Assembly (NCBI GenBank): GCA_026120035.1
Contig: JALRME010000023.1
Span: 186,001 to 250,000, forward strand
Reading direction: 5' to 3'
Origin: Coleophoma eucalyptorum
Taxonomy: Eukaryota > Ascomycota > Leotiomycetes > Helotiales > Dermateaceae
Length of the DNA: 64,000 bases
Position numbers and translations under genes: made by a program. The notes below the pieces were generated by a model, which did not search any database, was not told the DNA's origin, and worked only from the letters and a program-made list of their open reading frames with translations. Positions 45,728 to 57,173 of the stretch are shown in pieces (position 1 is the stretch's first letter; every line of letters begins with the position of its first letter).

Positions 45728-47273
45728 GTTGGGTGTCTTTGCGTGAGAAGTCTGAAGTCCTGTGCAAACGGCACCATAGTTAAACAAGGTATGGGTTTTC
45801 CACGAGCACTAGATGGCCATACTTCCTGCAGTTATGCATAACCATACCTTATAATAGACTAAAGGTCCCATCAGGCTTGGAAGCCATAAGCGCTACGAGA
45901 GGCCTATCGTCCCAGAAGTGGTTTTAATGGCCTCTTTGTGTGGCCTGTTCTGTTGATCAGACAAGGAACATAATGCTATGCCTTGATACCCGAAATATCT
46001 TGCGAGCTAGCCTAGACAAGATGCAACGAAACCACAAAACTCTATGCTTCTGTTACCTGGGGATGACGAAACAATTAAAGAAACTGTCAGCGACGCCTGA
46101 TCTTTGGGTCGCTTGAAAAGATGTGAGGATCAGATGGGATGACTGTGGAGATCCAAGCATATGCAATGCCGACTTGAGGCTAGAATCTGATGCAATCGGA
46201 AGAAAATGATGCTTGCGAGAGACGTCCGAAGAGCATGGACGGCGGAGATGCGAGCAGCACCAGCGAATAGAGATTAAATGCGAAACTTTTCGGCATCGAA
46301 TTCAGTTAAATTTTGAACTTGGCACTTCTATGTCTCGATGGCTAAGTCTTGACTGAACTGATATTGTTGTAATTATTGGATTATCTTTGCTTCGCTGACT
46401 TTCACATCTAGTTCTCTCCGGCCCCTCGCTTGACTTCATTTGCCTACTACCAAGTAAATTGTAGTGCAGTATATGAACCGTTTTCTCTGACATCTAAATT
46501 TCTACAATTGTCTAAACATTGGTACAAAGCAACTGGCTCGGATGATAATTACTTCCCCTCATCCATTTTCTGATTTACACAAGCGTATTTGGGTATACAC
46601 TGGCAATGTTTCCTTCCTTAACTTTTGATGACCTTGTAATAATGCTTATCTCCAAGTCCGTGAGCTTGATTCGCTTAGACCCCAAAGAAACAAAGTTCTA
46701 GCGTTTTAGCAGCAGTGACGCTGCTACCGAATAATAACGCGAAACCTTGGGTTGCATCGATGGTCGTGCATCTCGTTAAAACTCGCAAGAAAGCGTCTGT
46801 CTCAAAAGCTAAGCGAGCATAGAAAGGCTGGCTAGAGAGGGGAGAAGCGACCAATCCCCGATACATCGCAGTGCTGGGAAGAAGACGGGCCATCCTGATT
46901 GGCGCTCTGAAATATCAGCCCAGTCTGGAGAAACCGGGTACCGAAATTGTATGGTGTTCTGGCCTCTTTCTAGCTGGGGTCCTAAACTACTCTACGACAG
47001 GATAGTTGCGACGATGAGCACAAAACGATGCTTCTCGCTTCGACCAAAACACTGACCGCAGGGAAGCTGTCAGGATGTGACACGCAAATGGCAGCAGTCA
47101 CCAACCCTATGAATTCCCAGTGCTTGGGGGACGTTCTTATAAGTAACGACGAAGCACAAAGCTCCAAACTCACCAGCATCACTTCTAACCTGCAAGTCAA
47201 AGGCTGTATTGTATAATATCTGCTGCCATCAACTAGACAGTGCTTGACCCAGCCCTTTCTTCGCCCAGCGAAT

Positions 47274-48603
47274 ATGTCAGAGAAAAGAGCAGCCATGGAG
47301 AAGACGGGCCTTCGCTTCACAGCCATCGTGCCGATAGCCACCATGACGATTGGGTTCGCTCTAACCCTTACTGCCCTGCTTGCCGGGTCCAAGCAAGGAT
47401 ACATGGAAAATTGTAATGTTATGACCGTAAGTTGCCATGCGTAATTCTGCGGAAACTTTTTCTGATGGGGCGTATAGGTGAACACCACTGATATCGGCCA
47501 AAATCTCGTGAAGTTCGCCCCAGTGACGAACGCTAAGAGACAGATTACGGCTAGGATGAACGGATCTGAACTGGATGATGGGGAACTGGACGAACGCGGT
47601 TTATTTTCCCCAAGTGCCACGACTACAGCTGCAACACCTAGCACCACAGCAGCTACTTCTAACAACCCATTCGAGGCGATTGGAAACTTCTTTAATGGCG
47701 TCGTGCAGAACATCACTGCGGCGGTCGATGGGTCACTGACCGACGCTGAGAACGCCCTGGTTGCTGCTGTTGCAAAGGAATTGGGCATCGCTCAATACTA
47801 CACGATGCATATGACCACTTTATGCCAAGGAAATCTTTCTAGTCCCACAGATCCCAATGCTCAATTTACATCTACTAGCTGTGAAAGCTATACGAACGTC
47901 ACTTCTGGTACGTCCTGGGCGAATAATGCCAGCTCACAATCTTCATAGACTAACAATGATCATAGGCTTTTCAAACTTCACATCAGGCATTCCCAGCTCG
48001 ATCCAAGTTGTGACGACCAACGTGTCTGTTCCAATTCTCTCGCAGCTGTCATCCAGTGGCTCGGTTCTCAAGACAGCTGGAAACGCCTTGGGAACAGCGA
48101 CCTTCGCATTCTACATATTAGCACTGATTGGAAGTGGCATGACGCTTCTCTTATCGATTATTTCCATCTTCACGCGGAGCGTGTCATACATCACGTACGG
48201 CAACCTCTTCTTCTCAGTACTCGCAGCCGTGTTCCAGCTGGTGGCCAACATCCTCGTTACCGTGCTGGCTGGAGGCACGATGCTAGTGATCAACACGGTC
48301 GGATCGTCCGTGGGGCTGAACTCCAAGATGGGGATGCGATTCCAGGCCCTGATCTGGGTTGCCTTCGTGATGACCCTGCTTGGCATGCTTTACTGGGTCG
48401 CAATCTGGTTTGTGGAGTACCGCACGAGATCCTACAAAGCGCGCACGCGAACGCCCGCGCAGATTGGAAATTGGTGGGGCATCCTCGGAGAGGTGCTGTC
48501 GGACCTACGATTGCCACAGGAGGAAAAACCTCAAGCATGGAGTTCACAGGTGAAAATCGGAAACCCGAGACCCATCAGGGCGAGAAGCTATGCCATGATA
48601 TAA
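47274..48603 (+). CDS. SUR7/PalI-family membrane protein
   Basis: Three exons: 47274..47426, 47478..47907, 47966..48603; 406 aa. ATG at 47274 (MSEKRAAMEKTGLRF). The first hydrophobic helix near residue 15-37 is followed by an extracellular loop rich in Asn/Thr/Ser with N-glycosylation sites (NIT, NVT, NFT) and a Cys-containing segment. Three more TM segments lie near residues 245-355 (ATFAFYILALIGSGMTLLL, YGNLFFSVLAAVFQLVANIL, FQALIWVAFVMTLLGMLYW). The four-TM plan with a long first loop is that of SUR7/PalI proteins (cortical patch or ambient-pH signalling). The cytosolic tail is basic. Precise role unproven. Confidence 0.87.
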
Positions 48604-49475
48604 GGGTAGTTTATATAGAGTTTTTCTCTCAGTAATAGACATAACTTGCACATTGGCAATACTCATGATATAGCGTCTTTTCCCACTACAATCAACTGCA
48701 GCGCCCCAAGACCCCGCATCCCGTGACCAGGACTTAGACCATTCCAAAACGAATACGAAATCGAAGGGATCAAGCAAGAATCTGAAACCCGTTGCGATCA
48801 CCGTTAAATGATAGGTACTCGAGTAGAACGCGAGGAGTAACCTAAATCACTGGCAGGAAGGATTAGCCTTCTACTACAGGCACTAAGGATAAGCACTATG
48901 TCTGGTAGTACTTGGTTACCTGGGCAGCTGACATTTGCCCGCAAGTGAATGGTTGAGATGTACGAGCATACTCGAGTAAGCCCCCATTTACCCACAAGCC
49001 AAGTGGGCTAATGGCCCAGGCGCTGATTGTACGGTGTGTACAGTAAGATGATCAACTGTGCCGCGGGCGTCTATCCTTGCCGGCACTAAATCTCGCTCCG
49101 GCTGCCCATCCACAACCAGTCGTTACTACGGGTTCAGTCTCGCCGAAATCACTTGTTGATAGATCTGTAACGCAGGTACAAATCGGTTGGTTTTTTCGTC
49201 CCAAGAGAGGCACAATAGCTGCGCAATTTTCATACTTTGAGATTCGAACATGGATTCCGCTTACGAACTTGGCGCACCAGTTGTCCCAGTACAGTACGTG
49301 ATTTTGTCGATCGTTTTAGCAGACACTTATTTGACTAGTCAGACCTTAACGAAAGAGTTTAGAGAGGGGAAGCGATGGTAATGATGAGCCACGGTACTGC
49401 GTCTTAAATATCACCCTCTCGCCCAGGATCTCTTCCAATCCAAAAGACAACCTTCGAGTCCCAGTCAACTTCATC
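48604..49475. other. Intergenic, promoter of the P450 gene
   Basis: 870 bp with no gene. I examined a tRNA-like GTTCGAATC on the minus strand at about 49240 but it has no tRNA fold. Otherwise nothing. Confidence 0.45.
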
Positions 49476-51190
49476 ATGGTCGAAGCCACCTACTTCGATG
49501 TGTTGACGCGCTACCCTGCAGCCACGGTGGCTGCCGGTGTGCTGCTGATCCTCTTCATCCGCCGTTTATATCAGGAAAGCTCGAGTAAATTATCTTTACC
49601 GAGCGCCCCAGCCAAGACGAAAGACCAAACTGGCACCGAATGGCTGATGGAAGCAAAATCGCAAGTAAGTCTTCCCCCCCCCCCCCCGAAGATGCCTTGG
49701 GGAGGAAAAGTAAACCGTGGCACAGCACCCCAACACCCCCTTCGTCTTTCCCATGAGCGAAAAATGGGTGATCCTTCCGCACTCGCTCGTCAACGAGTAC
49801 AAGGCGATCCCTAATGAGAAGCTATCATTTATGAAACTCAACTATGTACGCATGGAGGGTAGATACACGGGAATCGGCCGGTATGACCACGAGGAAGGCA
49901 TCGCTGCCATCAGAAATGATCTCACTCGGAACATTGCACGGGTCCTTAGCGAGCTGCAAGAGGAGGTATCCTTTGCACTGGACAAACAAGTTGGCGACAG
50001 ACCAGAATGGAAAGAAATGTGGGTCTTTGGAGACGTTCTGCAGATTGTAGCTCGTTTGAGTGCTCGAACTTTCGTTGGCCTCCCTCTTTGCCGCGACGAA
50101 GACTGGATCAAGACCACCATCGGCTTGACCAGTGACACTGTTGCAGGTTTGAACGCGATCAAGAAATATAACCGCTGGATCCGTCCTATAGTGGCTCCCT
50201 TTGTCCCCGAGCTAAAACGAATCAAGGAAAATCAAGACTTCATTGAGAAAATGCTCAAGTCCAAGGTTACATCGATTCTTGCAGCAGCCAAAGAGACGGG
50301 AAATTTCAAGACGAAACTAGCTGCCGAAGACATTTCGGATGACGAAGTGACAGACGAGAACCACAACTTGGTATATTGGATCATCAAGAACTTCAAGAAC
50401 CCCGAACAGGTTACGGCCAAGGAGATTGGGCTGGTTGAGATTGGAGTGGCATTTGCAGCCCTTCACACAACCAGTATGGCAATCACTTTTGCCATTTTCG
50501 ACCTGGCTGCGCATCCCGAATATGTGAAGGAGCTACGGCAGGAGATCGACGGTGTCATTGCTGAGGAAAACTACCCCGACCGCATGCTGAGAAAGACAAG
50601 CATGCCCAAACTGAAGAAGTTGGACAGCTTCATCAAAGAAAGTCAGAGATGTAGCCCTCCCGGAATGAGTAAGTTTCTGCCCCAGATGTACTTCCAGCGG
50701 AGAAAACTGATTTGAGAAAGTCAACTTGGGTCGCATGGTAGTAGCCAAGCAAGGCATAACCCTCTCAACAGGGCACCATTTCCCCTATGGCACGTTCCTT
50801 GGGTTTGGTGCTCCATTCGACAAGTCCAATGCCAGCCCGCCGAAGACAGCGCTTACCTCCAAATCTCAACCCCCTCTTTCTGAGTTCTACCCATGGAGAT
50901 TCAGCGACTTGCGAGCTGAGCAAGGCGAAGAAAACCGACATTTGTTTGTTTCTTCAGACAACGATGATATCGTGTTCGGAGTGGGCAAACATGCATGCCC
51001 CGGTCGGTTCTTCGCGAGCAATGAAATCAAGGTTGTGCTAGTTGAGCTGTTGAAGAGATATGATATAGGGCTTGGCCCTCAGGGACAAGGAGTCGGAGGG
51101 GAGTTCAGCAAACCTAAGTTGATGGAATTTGATGCTTTTTATGCTCCGGACCCGTATGCTAAGATCTACCTTAGAAACCGCAGGGTTTGA
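49476..51190 (+). CDS. Cytochrome P450 monooxygenase
   Basis: Three exons: 49476..49664, 49726..50668, 50721..51190; 533 aa. N-terminal membrane anchor (AATVAAGVLLILFIRRLY) near residue 17. The I-helix FAALHTTS, K-helix ESQR in FIKESQRCSPPGM, and the heme-binding loop FGVGKHACPGRFFA near 470 (Cys ligand) are all present. The overall pattern is like fungal P450s of the ent-kaurene-oxidase/LovA-like group, but the exact CYP family cannot be assigned. The first intron contains a run of 14 C. ER-bound. It is followed 680 bp downstream by an Old Yellow Enzyme gene on the same strand, so they may act in one pathway, as inference. Confidence 0.93.
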
Positions 51191-51870
51191 CGGAGTACAG
51201 AGGATGCGAGAGGATAGACTGCACGGGTAACAAGACAATAGAATCCGAAACAAAGCATCTTTGTTTCCTTCCAACCCTTCTTCTTGAATATGAAGCAGCA
51301 GCATTGGGGTAGAAAGTTCTTGAAGCATCAACCACGAGCGTGCCCTTTCGCTCCACGGCCTATTATTCTCCGACGGCGTAACTTTTTGTCCGGGATGCAA
51401 ATCAAACCTCGGCTCAGTAATGGATATTGACACGACATATCTCACTTGATCTACTCGCCGTCGGTTTCCCTCCACGGAGGATTCTGAAGCGATAGATGCT
51501 GTTTTAGAGTAAACGTTCGTGCCATTATCAACCCAGTAGCTCCCACGCTTATTATTAGCAGTTCCAGTAAATTCTGTCGATCGTGCTCCAGAGTTTTTTG
51601 TGATCGGGTGCTGTTTAGCATAAAGCTTTGAAATCAAGATCGATTAGGGACGATGGAATTAAATAAAAAAACTACAGGGGGCCAAAAGGCAGCGAGATGG
51701 AAACGACTGAAACAAATACCAAAGAAGTCCGTTGCACCGACCCCCTCGTACCCTTGTTTCCATCAATTCACGTTATAATCGACGTACATCGCCACTAATC
51801 TTCATCGCTTCCTTTACATTTCCTTGTTTTGTAACACATCAACCCGTATAGAGAGAGCCAAGAACAAAAA
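51191..51870. other. Intergenic, promoter of the OYE gene
   Basis: 680 bp spacer. A long minus-strand open frame (51038..51637) overlaps the P450 end and is a shadow. No gene seen. Confidence 0.5.
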
Positions 51871-53247
51871 ATGGCAGCACCGACCATTTCATCGCCCATC
51901 ACCCTCACCAATGGCGTGGTCCTTGCCAACCGGCTTGCGAAAGCCGCTATGGCGGAGAACATGGCGCCCAAGAGCAACATGCCCGATGAGGGCTTCAAGA
52001 GAATCTACAGAACCTGGGCCGATGGAGGCTGGGGCCTTGTGATGACCGGGAATGTGCAGGTAGACCCGGCGCATCTGGGGAGTCCTCAGGATCTCTCGGT
52101 CGATCAGAGCAGACTTTCAGACCCGGTCTATCTTAAAGCGTGGCAAGAATGGGCCAACGCTTGTAAGGGCACCACGACCATTGTGCAAATCAACCATCCC
52201 GGACGGCAGACGCCACTGGGAGCTGGTAACCGGGGAATGTTTGCCAAGGCTGTCGCGCCTTCTGCTATCCCTTTGAATTTCGGAGATAACATGTTTGCGC
52301 GCTTCATCAGAACGTTGATGTTTGGGACCCCGAGGGCGTTAGAAACCGAGGAGGTAGAAGTAATCATTGAACAGTTTATCACCGCTGGAAAATTGTCATA
52401 TGATAGTGGATTCCAAGGTGTGGAGATCCATGCTGCTCATGGATATCTATTAGGTATGTCTATCCCTCTCGATCCGACGGCAGTTAGGTTGATTCAGAAA
52501 CAGCTCAATTCATGTCCTCTGGGACCAACCAGAGAACCGATGCTTTTGGTGGGTCAGCATCGAAACGGGTTGAACTTGTTGTGAGAATCATCAATGGCAT
52601 TCGAGAAAAGACTTCCCCAGATTTCATCATTGGCTTAAAGCTCAACTCCGTCGATCAAGCGACGAGTGGGGATAGCAATGAAGATTTCATTGAGCAAGTC
52701 CGCCGGATTGTTGATGCACGTATTGATTTCCTGGAGATCAGTGGAGGATCATATGAATCGCCAACTGTAAGTCCCTCCAGGTCAGTCATGACCAAGACAC
52801 TAAAGAAAACTAGATGAACACCGGTCTTGTGGAGAAATCAACTCGCACCAAAGCCCGCGAGGCTTACTTCTTGGAGTTCGCAAAGTTGATCCGCGAGAAT
52901 GTACCACATGTACCACTGATGGTGACGGGTGGTTTCCGAACCCTGACTGGTATTGAAGCAGCGATTGCTTCTAAGGAAACCGATATGGTCGGCATCGGTC
53001 GGCCAGCATGCTTAGATGGCAAGCTTCCAAAGGAGATTTTGTTGAATGGCAATGCTGCAGGCAAGGAAGAGGTGGTGCTTGAAGCTCCAAAGCACGAGTT
53101 GAACTGGTTCATGAAGAAGATTCCTATCAAAGCCATTGGTGCAGGCGCAGAATCTGTAAGTCCCCGAATATCCCCACAACCACAAGAGTATATGTTAATA
53201 GCCAACAGGCGTGGTACGGAGCCAAGCTTCAATTGTTAGGTTTGTAG
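51871..53247 (+). CDS. NADH:flavin oxidoreductase, Old Yellow Enzyme family
   Basis: Four exons: 51871..52453, 52504..52766, 52814..53155, 53209..53247; 408 aa. The beta/alpha barrel has TNGVVLANRLAKAAM near the start, INHPGRQTP near 110, the HAAHGYLLAQFMSSGTNQR motif near 190 (His-x2-His for substrate binding) and RTDAFGGS. FMN phosphate-binding residues lie in MVTGGFRT and VGIGRPACLDGKLP. Catalyses FMN-dependent reduction of alpha,beta-unsaturated carbonyls or related substrates with NAD(P)H. The last short exon encodes the end AWYGAKLQLLGL. No signal peptide; cytosolic. It follows the P450 on the same strand. Confidence 0.93.
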
Positions 53248-54846
53248 ATTAGTCGGCGAAGAAAACGGCGGAATTGAAATTTCTTAAAGCGTATAGATTA
53301 TTATTAAGAATGGAGTAGAATTGAATGGAAAGACAGCGGCAAATTCCAAGTACCATACTTGAGTAACTGGTCGAGGAGTAGCTTTCCGTCACTGAAAAGG
53401 CAGCTACCAATCCAAGAAAACCACGATTAAGTGAAATCTAGTCATCGTATTTTCGTGAAGTCGCACAGAGATTACAAGCAATGCTTGCACATGTCCACGC
53501 TCGGCTTCATAGGCAGAACTCATCTTTCGTGTAGTACAATCTACAGTGGCAACTCTAATCGGAGCCATTCCCCCACAAGATTTCGACTTTAGATTTAAAG
53601 TAGCTCCGGTTGATTGCTACTTGCCCCAGATGAGCATGGTAGCGAAGTATAGAGCCTGGCATTGCTCGGGAGTCTGAGGTTTCTCGTAGGATGTTTAGTT
53701 GTGGCGTTTGTTTCGATTTGGGTTGCCGATTTGTACTCCCGTCTCATCGATGTTAAAGCAGTGCAGTTCTCGAAGTGGGCTTATAAGCAAATTCTTAAGG
53801 CCTGATAACATTGTCTTTAGCATATAAATGAAGGATCGGAGTTGAGCACGAACCTCCTACCTACTAGGGAACTTCGTGCCATTATATACTAACTAGGTGG
53901 ATCTTATGTAGCTGTTTTTGTTTAATTATCAGTTCTGTACCTTACGGAGTCATGCAGTTGATTTTCAAACTCCTTTGCTCCAGGATCAGGTGATCGATCC
54001 TATGTCTAAAGTTGGGATGTAACAAGTTATTGGTCTTTTCAAATTATAGCTTTGTTATAATATGCGAGAGTTTAATGACAGGGAATCAACATGATTCTTT
54101 GGCGACACATATATTTTCAATTCATACGATAGACTAATCTCTATTGTCCCAATTCCGACCCTGCTCTTTTTTTTTTTAAAATATGTACCTATTGAGCCGG
54201 ACCGACTCGCTTGCGATTTTCAACGAAGTCCCAAGAGAATACCAGCTAAGCGACGTCACACTATTTATGGCTTCTGACAACTCCTACCAGGTCCTGACAA
54301 GGGCAGAGCTCTTACACGAAGCCGTTACAATAAGTGAAGAACAAGGTCATAATGTAAGAAAATGCCACTCCCTCATTAATAGTTTAATAGAAGCGATGGC
54401 GACAATAAGAGCAGGAGCGACGACGATGGCTTGGAGATTACGAAAATCACGTGAGAATAAGGAAAGCAAAAGAGTCTATTTGAGGTCTATGATAGTACTA
54501 CAGGGTACGATCGCAGGATAAGATAGTGAATAGGGTCTCCGAATTGACTCATCTGCTTGGGTTTAGGGAGCCTGAATAATAAGATCTGCTCCTAGTACAC
54601 ATTGTTTGTAAGTAAAATAATATATCCACGTGATGCTCGTCATATATCGCGAGAAAGAGTCGGGCGGGGAACCGATATCAACCGTGATGGCGTATCTGAA
54701 AGTCAGCACCTTCTTATCTTGGTGAAGTGAGAAAGAAAATGATTGCAAGTTCGCTCTTTACCAGTCAGTATTGCAATCTTACGACTATATAATGCGCAAC
54801 CTCGTCAGTACTCATCGTTCAGAACAAGAAACCATATCTAATCAGG
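53248..54846. other. Intergenic, one weak open frame
   Basis: 1.6 kb without a recognised gene. An ATG-started frame at 54183..54521 (112 aa) has no identifiable domain and poor coding character; I do not support it strongly. A TATA-like sequence (tatataat) lies at 54785..54792, about 55 bp before the sulfotransferase-like start. Confidence 0.45.
54785..54792 (+). promoter_or_regulatory. TATA-like box of the sulfotransferase-like gene
   Basis: tatataat about 55 bp upstream of the ATG at 54847, a position compatible with a core promoter and a short 5' UTR. Confidence 0.45.
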
Positions 54847-55597
54847 ATGGAAATACTTGTGCTTGGCATGCCTCGAACAGGCACCCAGTGTAGGTACGCA
54901 GCCGATTGAGAACAATACAGAGCTCTCTGACTTATCAGGCAGCCCTGGCTGATGCTTTGACCGAGCTCGGTTATGGCAAGATCTACCATATGCGAGAAGT
55001 GGGCAAGAACCAGCATCCCAAATATTGGATCGCAGCACTGAAAGCGAAGTTCGAAGGGGAAGGCACAGCAATTGATAGACAAGGATTTGACGAATTTCTT
55101 GCTGGATATAATGTAAGCGCCCGAAATGTTGGCAGGTCCAGCCCGTCCAGCCCGAGCCCGTCCCCGTGTCGGTTACTGACAAGCGGCAGGGCGTATCAGA
55201 CTACCCAGCAGCCATCTTTCCAGATGAACTGATGAAGGCATATCCGGACGCAAAGGTCATTCTGACAACTCGGGAAGAGGACAAATGGTATGATTCAATG
55301 ATGGCTACCATCATCCATGCCTATGGCTTATTCCACAAGCCAAGTCCGATGCGCTCCCTGGCCGAGCTGTACCATAAGCACCTTTGGGACAACGACTTTG
55401 TCAAGAATGGCAGAGCGAGATTCCGGGAGCACAATGAGCATGTCAAAGCGGTGGCACCAAAGGAGAAGCTGCTGGTGTATGAGGTGAAGGAAGGATGGGA
55501 GCCGCTGTGTGCGTTTGTAGGGAAGGAAGTGCCAGAGAAGCCATTCCCAAGGTCGGATGATTGGTTGAGTTACAAAAAGATGCATCCAACCGGATGA
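54847..55597 (+). CDS. Sulfotransferase-like P-loop protein (Sulfotransfer_4 type)
   Basis: Three exons: 54847..54889, 54943..55112, 55190..55597; 206 aa. It begins MEILVLGMPRTGTQSLADAL; the first intron lies inside this nucleotide-binding loop (PAPS 5'-phosphosulfate-binding type, GxPRTGTxS). Then LGYGKIYHMREV, a WIAALKAKF helix, YPDAKVILTTREEDKWYDSM, which is the usual second conserved block with Arg for PAPS 3'-phosphate, and WEPLCAFVGKEVPEKPFPR near the end. Fungal proteins of this type are often misnamed NAD-dependent epimerases. The product is shorter than many relatives and lacks a C-terminal membrane helix. Acceptor unknown. Confidence 0.85.
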
Positions 55598-56505
55598 ATC
55601 AATTATACATGGGTACATAGAACGAGGGAAAAAAGGAGGAATGGATTGTAGGTAGAACCAGGATGGAAAGATGGATCCAACATGTCGTCCACCGCAATTA
55701 TAGTCAACCATTCTCATTATATCTATCATATTATACCATCCAGGGAGAGCGTGATAAAAGCGACCAACATAACCAGCCAAGCGATGCGATGCCAGGGTGA
55801 CCACACTGACCAACCAACCGTGCAGCCGAGCGGACGGGGAAGTTTCTTAGTGGTATGACATTATTTTGTCTCGACATGCACGACCAAATGCAAAATCAAC
55901 ATCACCCCAGCCCTTGATTGATTCCAGCACATTCTTCGTGCCAAGCAGCGCAGAATCTGCTCCATCATCCTAGGAAGCGATGGTCATGGAGATAGCGATG
56001 GATACATGGAGCCTTCGGCATTTCCCTCTTCCCTCTGCTGGATGGGGTAAGTCCATCAGCTTGCAGCACAGCAACCTGTAATGCAATGCCGTCACGGAAG
56101 CTTCGGAAGCAGCAAGCAGCAAATGATAGTGCTGGCGGCCAGAAGTATCGTGAGCTCACATGGCACCACCAGTGATCTTCTCACCACGGCAGGGCCAACA
56201 TCAAAGTTACGGCCTCGTAACGTGGCGTGAGATTGGTTGATGCAGCGCCCAACGCTGGTGCAGTTGGTCGGTAGGAGACTGCGGGGGGGTGTTTCGCCTT
56301 GCTTCTCCTCTGCTGCAAGCGACGTCGATGTCTCCTGTCACAGCACACCTGACCAGCATTAGCAGTGCTGGGAAGAGGTCGGCAGTAGATGCCGTCGTTC
56401 TCCCAATGGCCGGCTGCAGCCATGCTGACGGGGTTTTGCTTTTTGATTATTCATTTGGGCACAACAACAACGACGACAGCAAACTGTAACAGCAACGATG
56501 TGCGA

Positions 56506-56540
56506 TGATGGGCGAAGGGCGATGGGCGATGGGCGATGTG
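56506..56540 (+). repeat. 7 bp tandem repeat (gatgggc)n
   Basis: About five copies of gatgggc with small variations. Confidence 0.85.
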
Positions 56541-56592
56541 CGCGAGATGGGCGCAAGATGCGCGCCGAAGCTTCCGATGCTGCTGTGCCTTC

Positions 56593-56656
56593 CTACGACC
56601 ACAACGAGTATGACCACAACGAGTATGACCACGACTACGACCACGACTACGACCCC
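56593..56656 (+). repeat. 15 bp and 12 bp tandem repeats
   Basis: Two copies of gaccacaacgagtat followed by two copies of gaccacgactac. Low-complexity DNA upstream of the opsin-related gene. Confidence 0.85.
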
Positions 56657-57173
56657 ATGACGAAAAACATGTTCGGTGTTTGCTTTACTCCTTTGGGAGT
56701 TTTTATTTTGTTCTTTCTTCTTTTCCATGTTCGGTCTTCTCGATACTGCAGGAATGCCAGCTGCCGTGACGTCCGTGACGGCTTCTGGAGCCACGAGCCG
56801 CATGCTTTGACCTCATCGTCAGATCATCTTTCCATCCATGTCCATCTATACCCATCTAGACCATACAGTCCCGGTGAAGTCATAGGCTGAATCTCCAATC
56901 ACAAAATTTTTACTTCTCACTTTGATCACCGTACTCCTGCATACTGAAAACATATCCCTGGGCGTAGGGAGAGATGGCTGCATCATCATTGTCCATCTGA
57001 CACTATATATTCTGCTACTTTCCATCGCATTTGCCCAACAGCACACAGCCATCATCACTCAGCAAACTCAACCGGATCCTGGATTAACACCAGCTGGTCT
57101 GTCCTCATCCTACCCAATAACCACATCAACAACAACCTCCCGTAGCCAATATCTAAGCGACTAAGTTGCCAAG

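Larger units (their letters stand above)
44970..47273. other. Gene-poor stretch with repeats
   Basis: 2.3 kb with no convincing gene. It contains a 16-base G run (45392..45407) and imperfect 45 bp tandem repeats (45623..45727). Several short open frames have no motif. The minus-strand open frame 46675..46893 was considered and not supported. It could be a decayed region or a promoter region of the SUR7/PalI gene. Confidence 0.5.
55598..57173. other. Intergenic, G+C-rich with short repeats; promoter of opsin-related gene
   Basis: 1.6 kb with no supported gene. It contains clusters of short tandem repeats (see repeat entries) and a likely long 5' leader of the opsin-related gene, with a TATA-like sequence (tatatat) near 57004. 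The open frame 56498..56890 is built from the repeats and is not credible. Confidence 0.5.

Noticed and set aside
46982..47788. Minus-strand open frame of 268 aa
   Set aside because: Complement of the SUR7/PalI gene exons, which have correct splicing and TM pattern; the antisense frame has no motif.
49181..49310. tRNA-like B box (GTTCGAATC) on the minus strand
   Set aside because: The flanking sequence does not form an acceptor stem and the A box is poor.
51038..51637. Minus-strand open frame of 199 aa
   Set aside because: Overlaps the P450 heme region antisense and has no recognisable domain.
54183..54521. Plus-strand ATG-started open frame of 112 aa
   Set aside because: No domain recognised and no supporting exon; noted in the gap entry only.
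56498..56890. Plus-strand open frame of 130 aa
   Set aside because: Built from short tandem repeats (DHNEY-type low complexity) in the leader region of the opsin-related gene.
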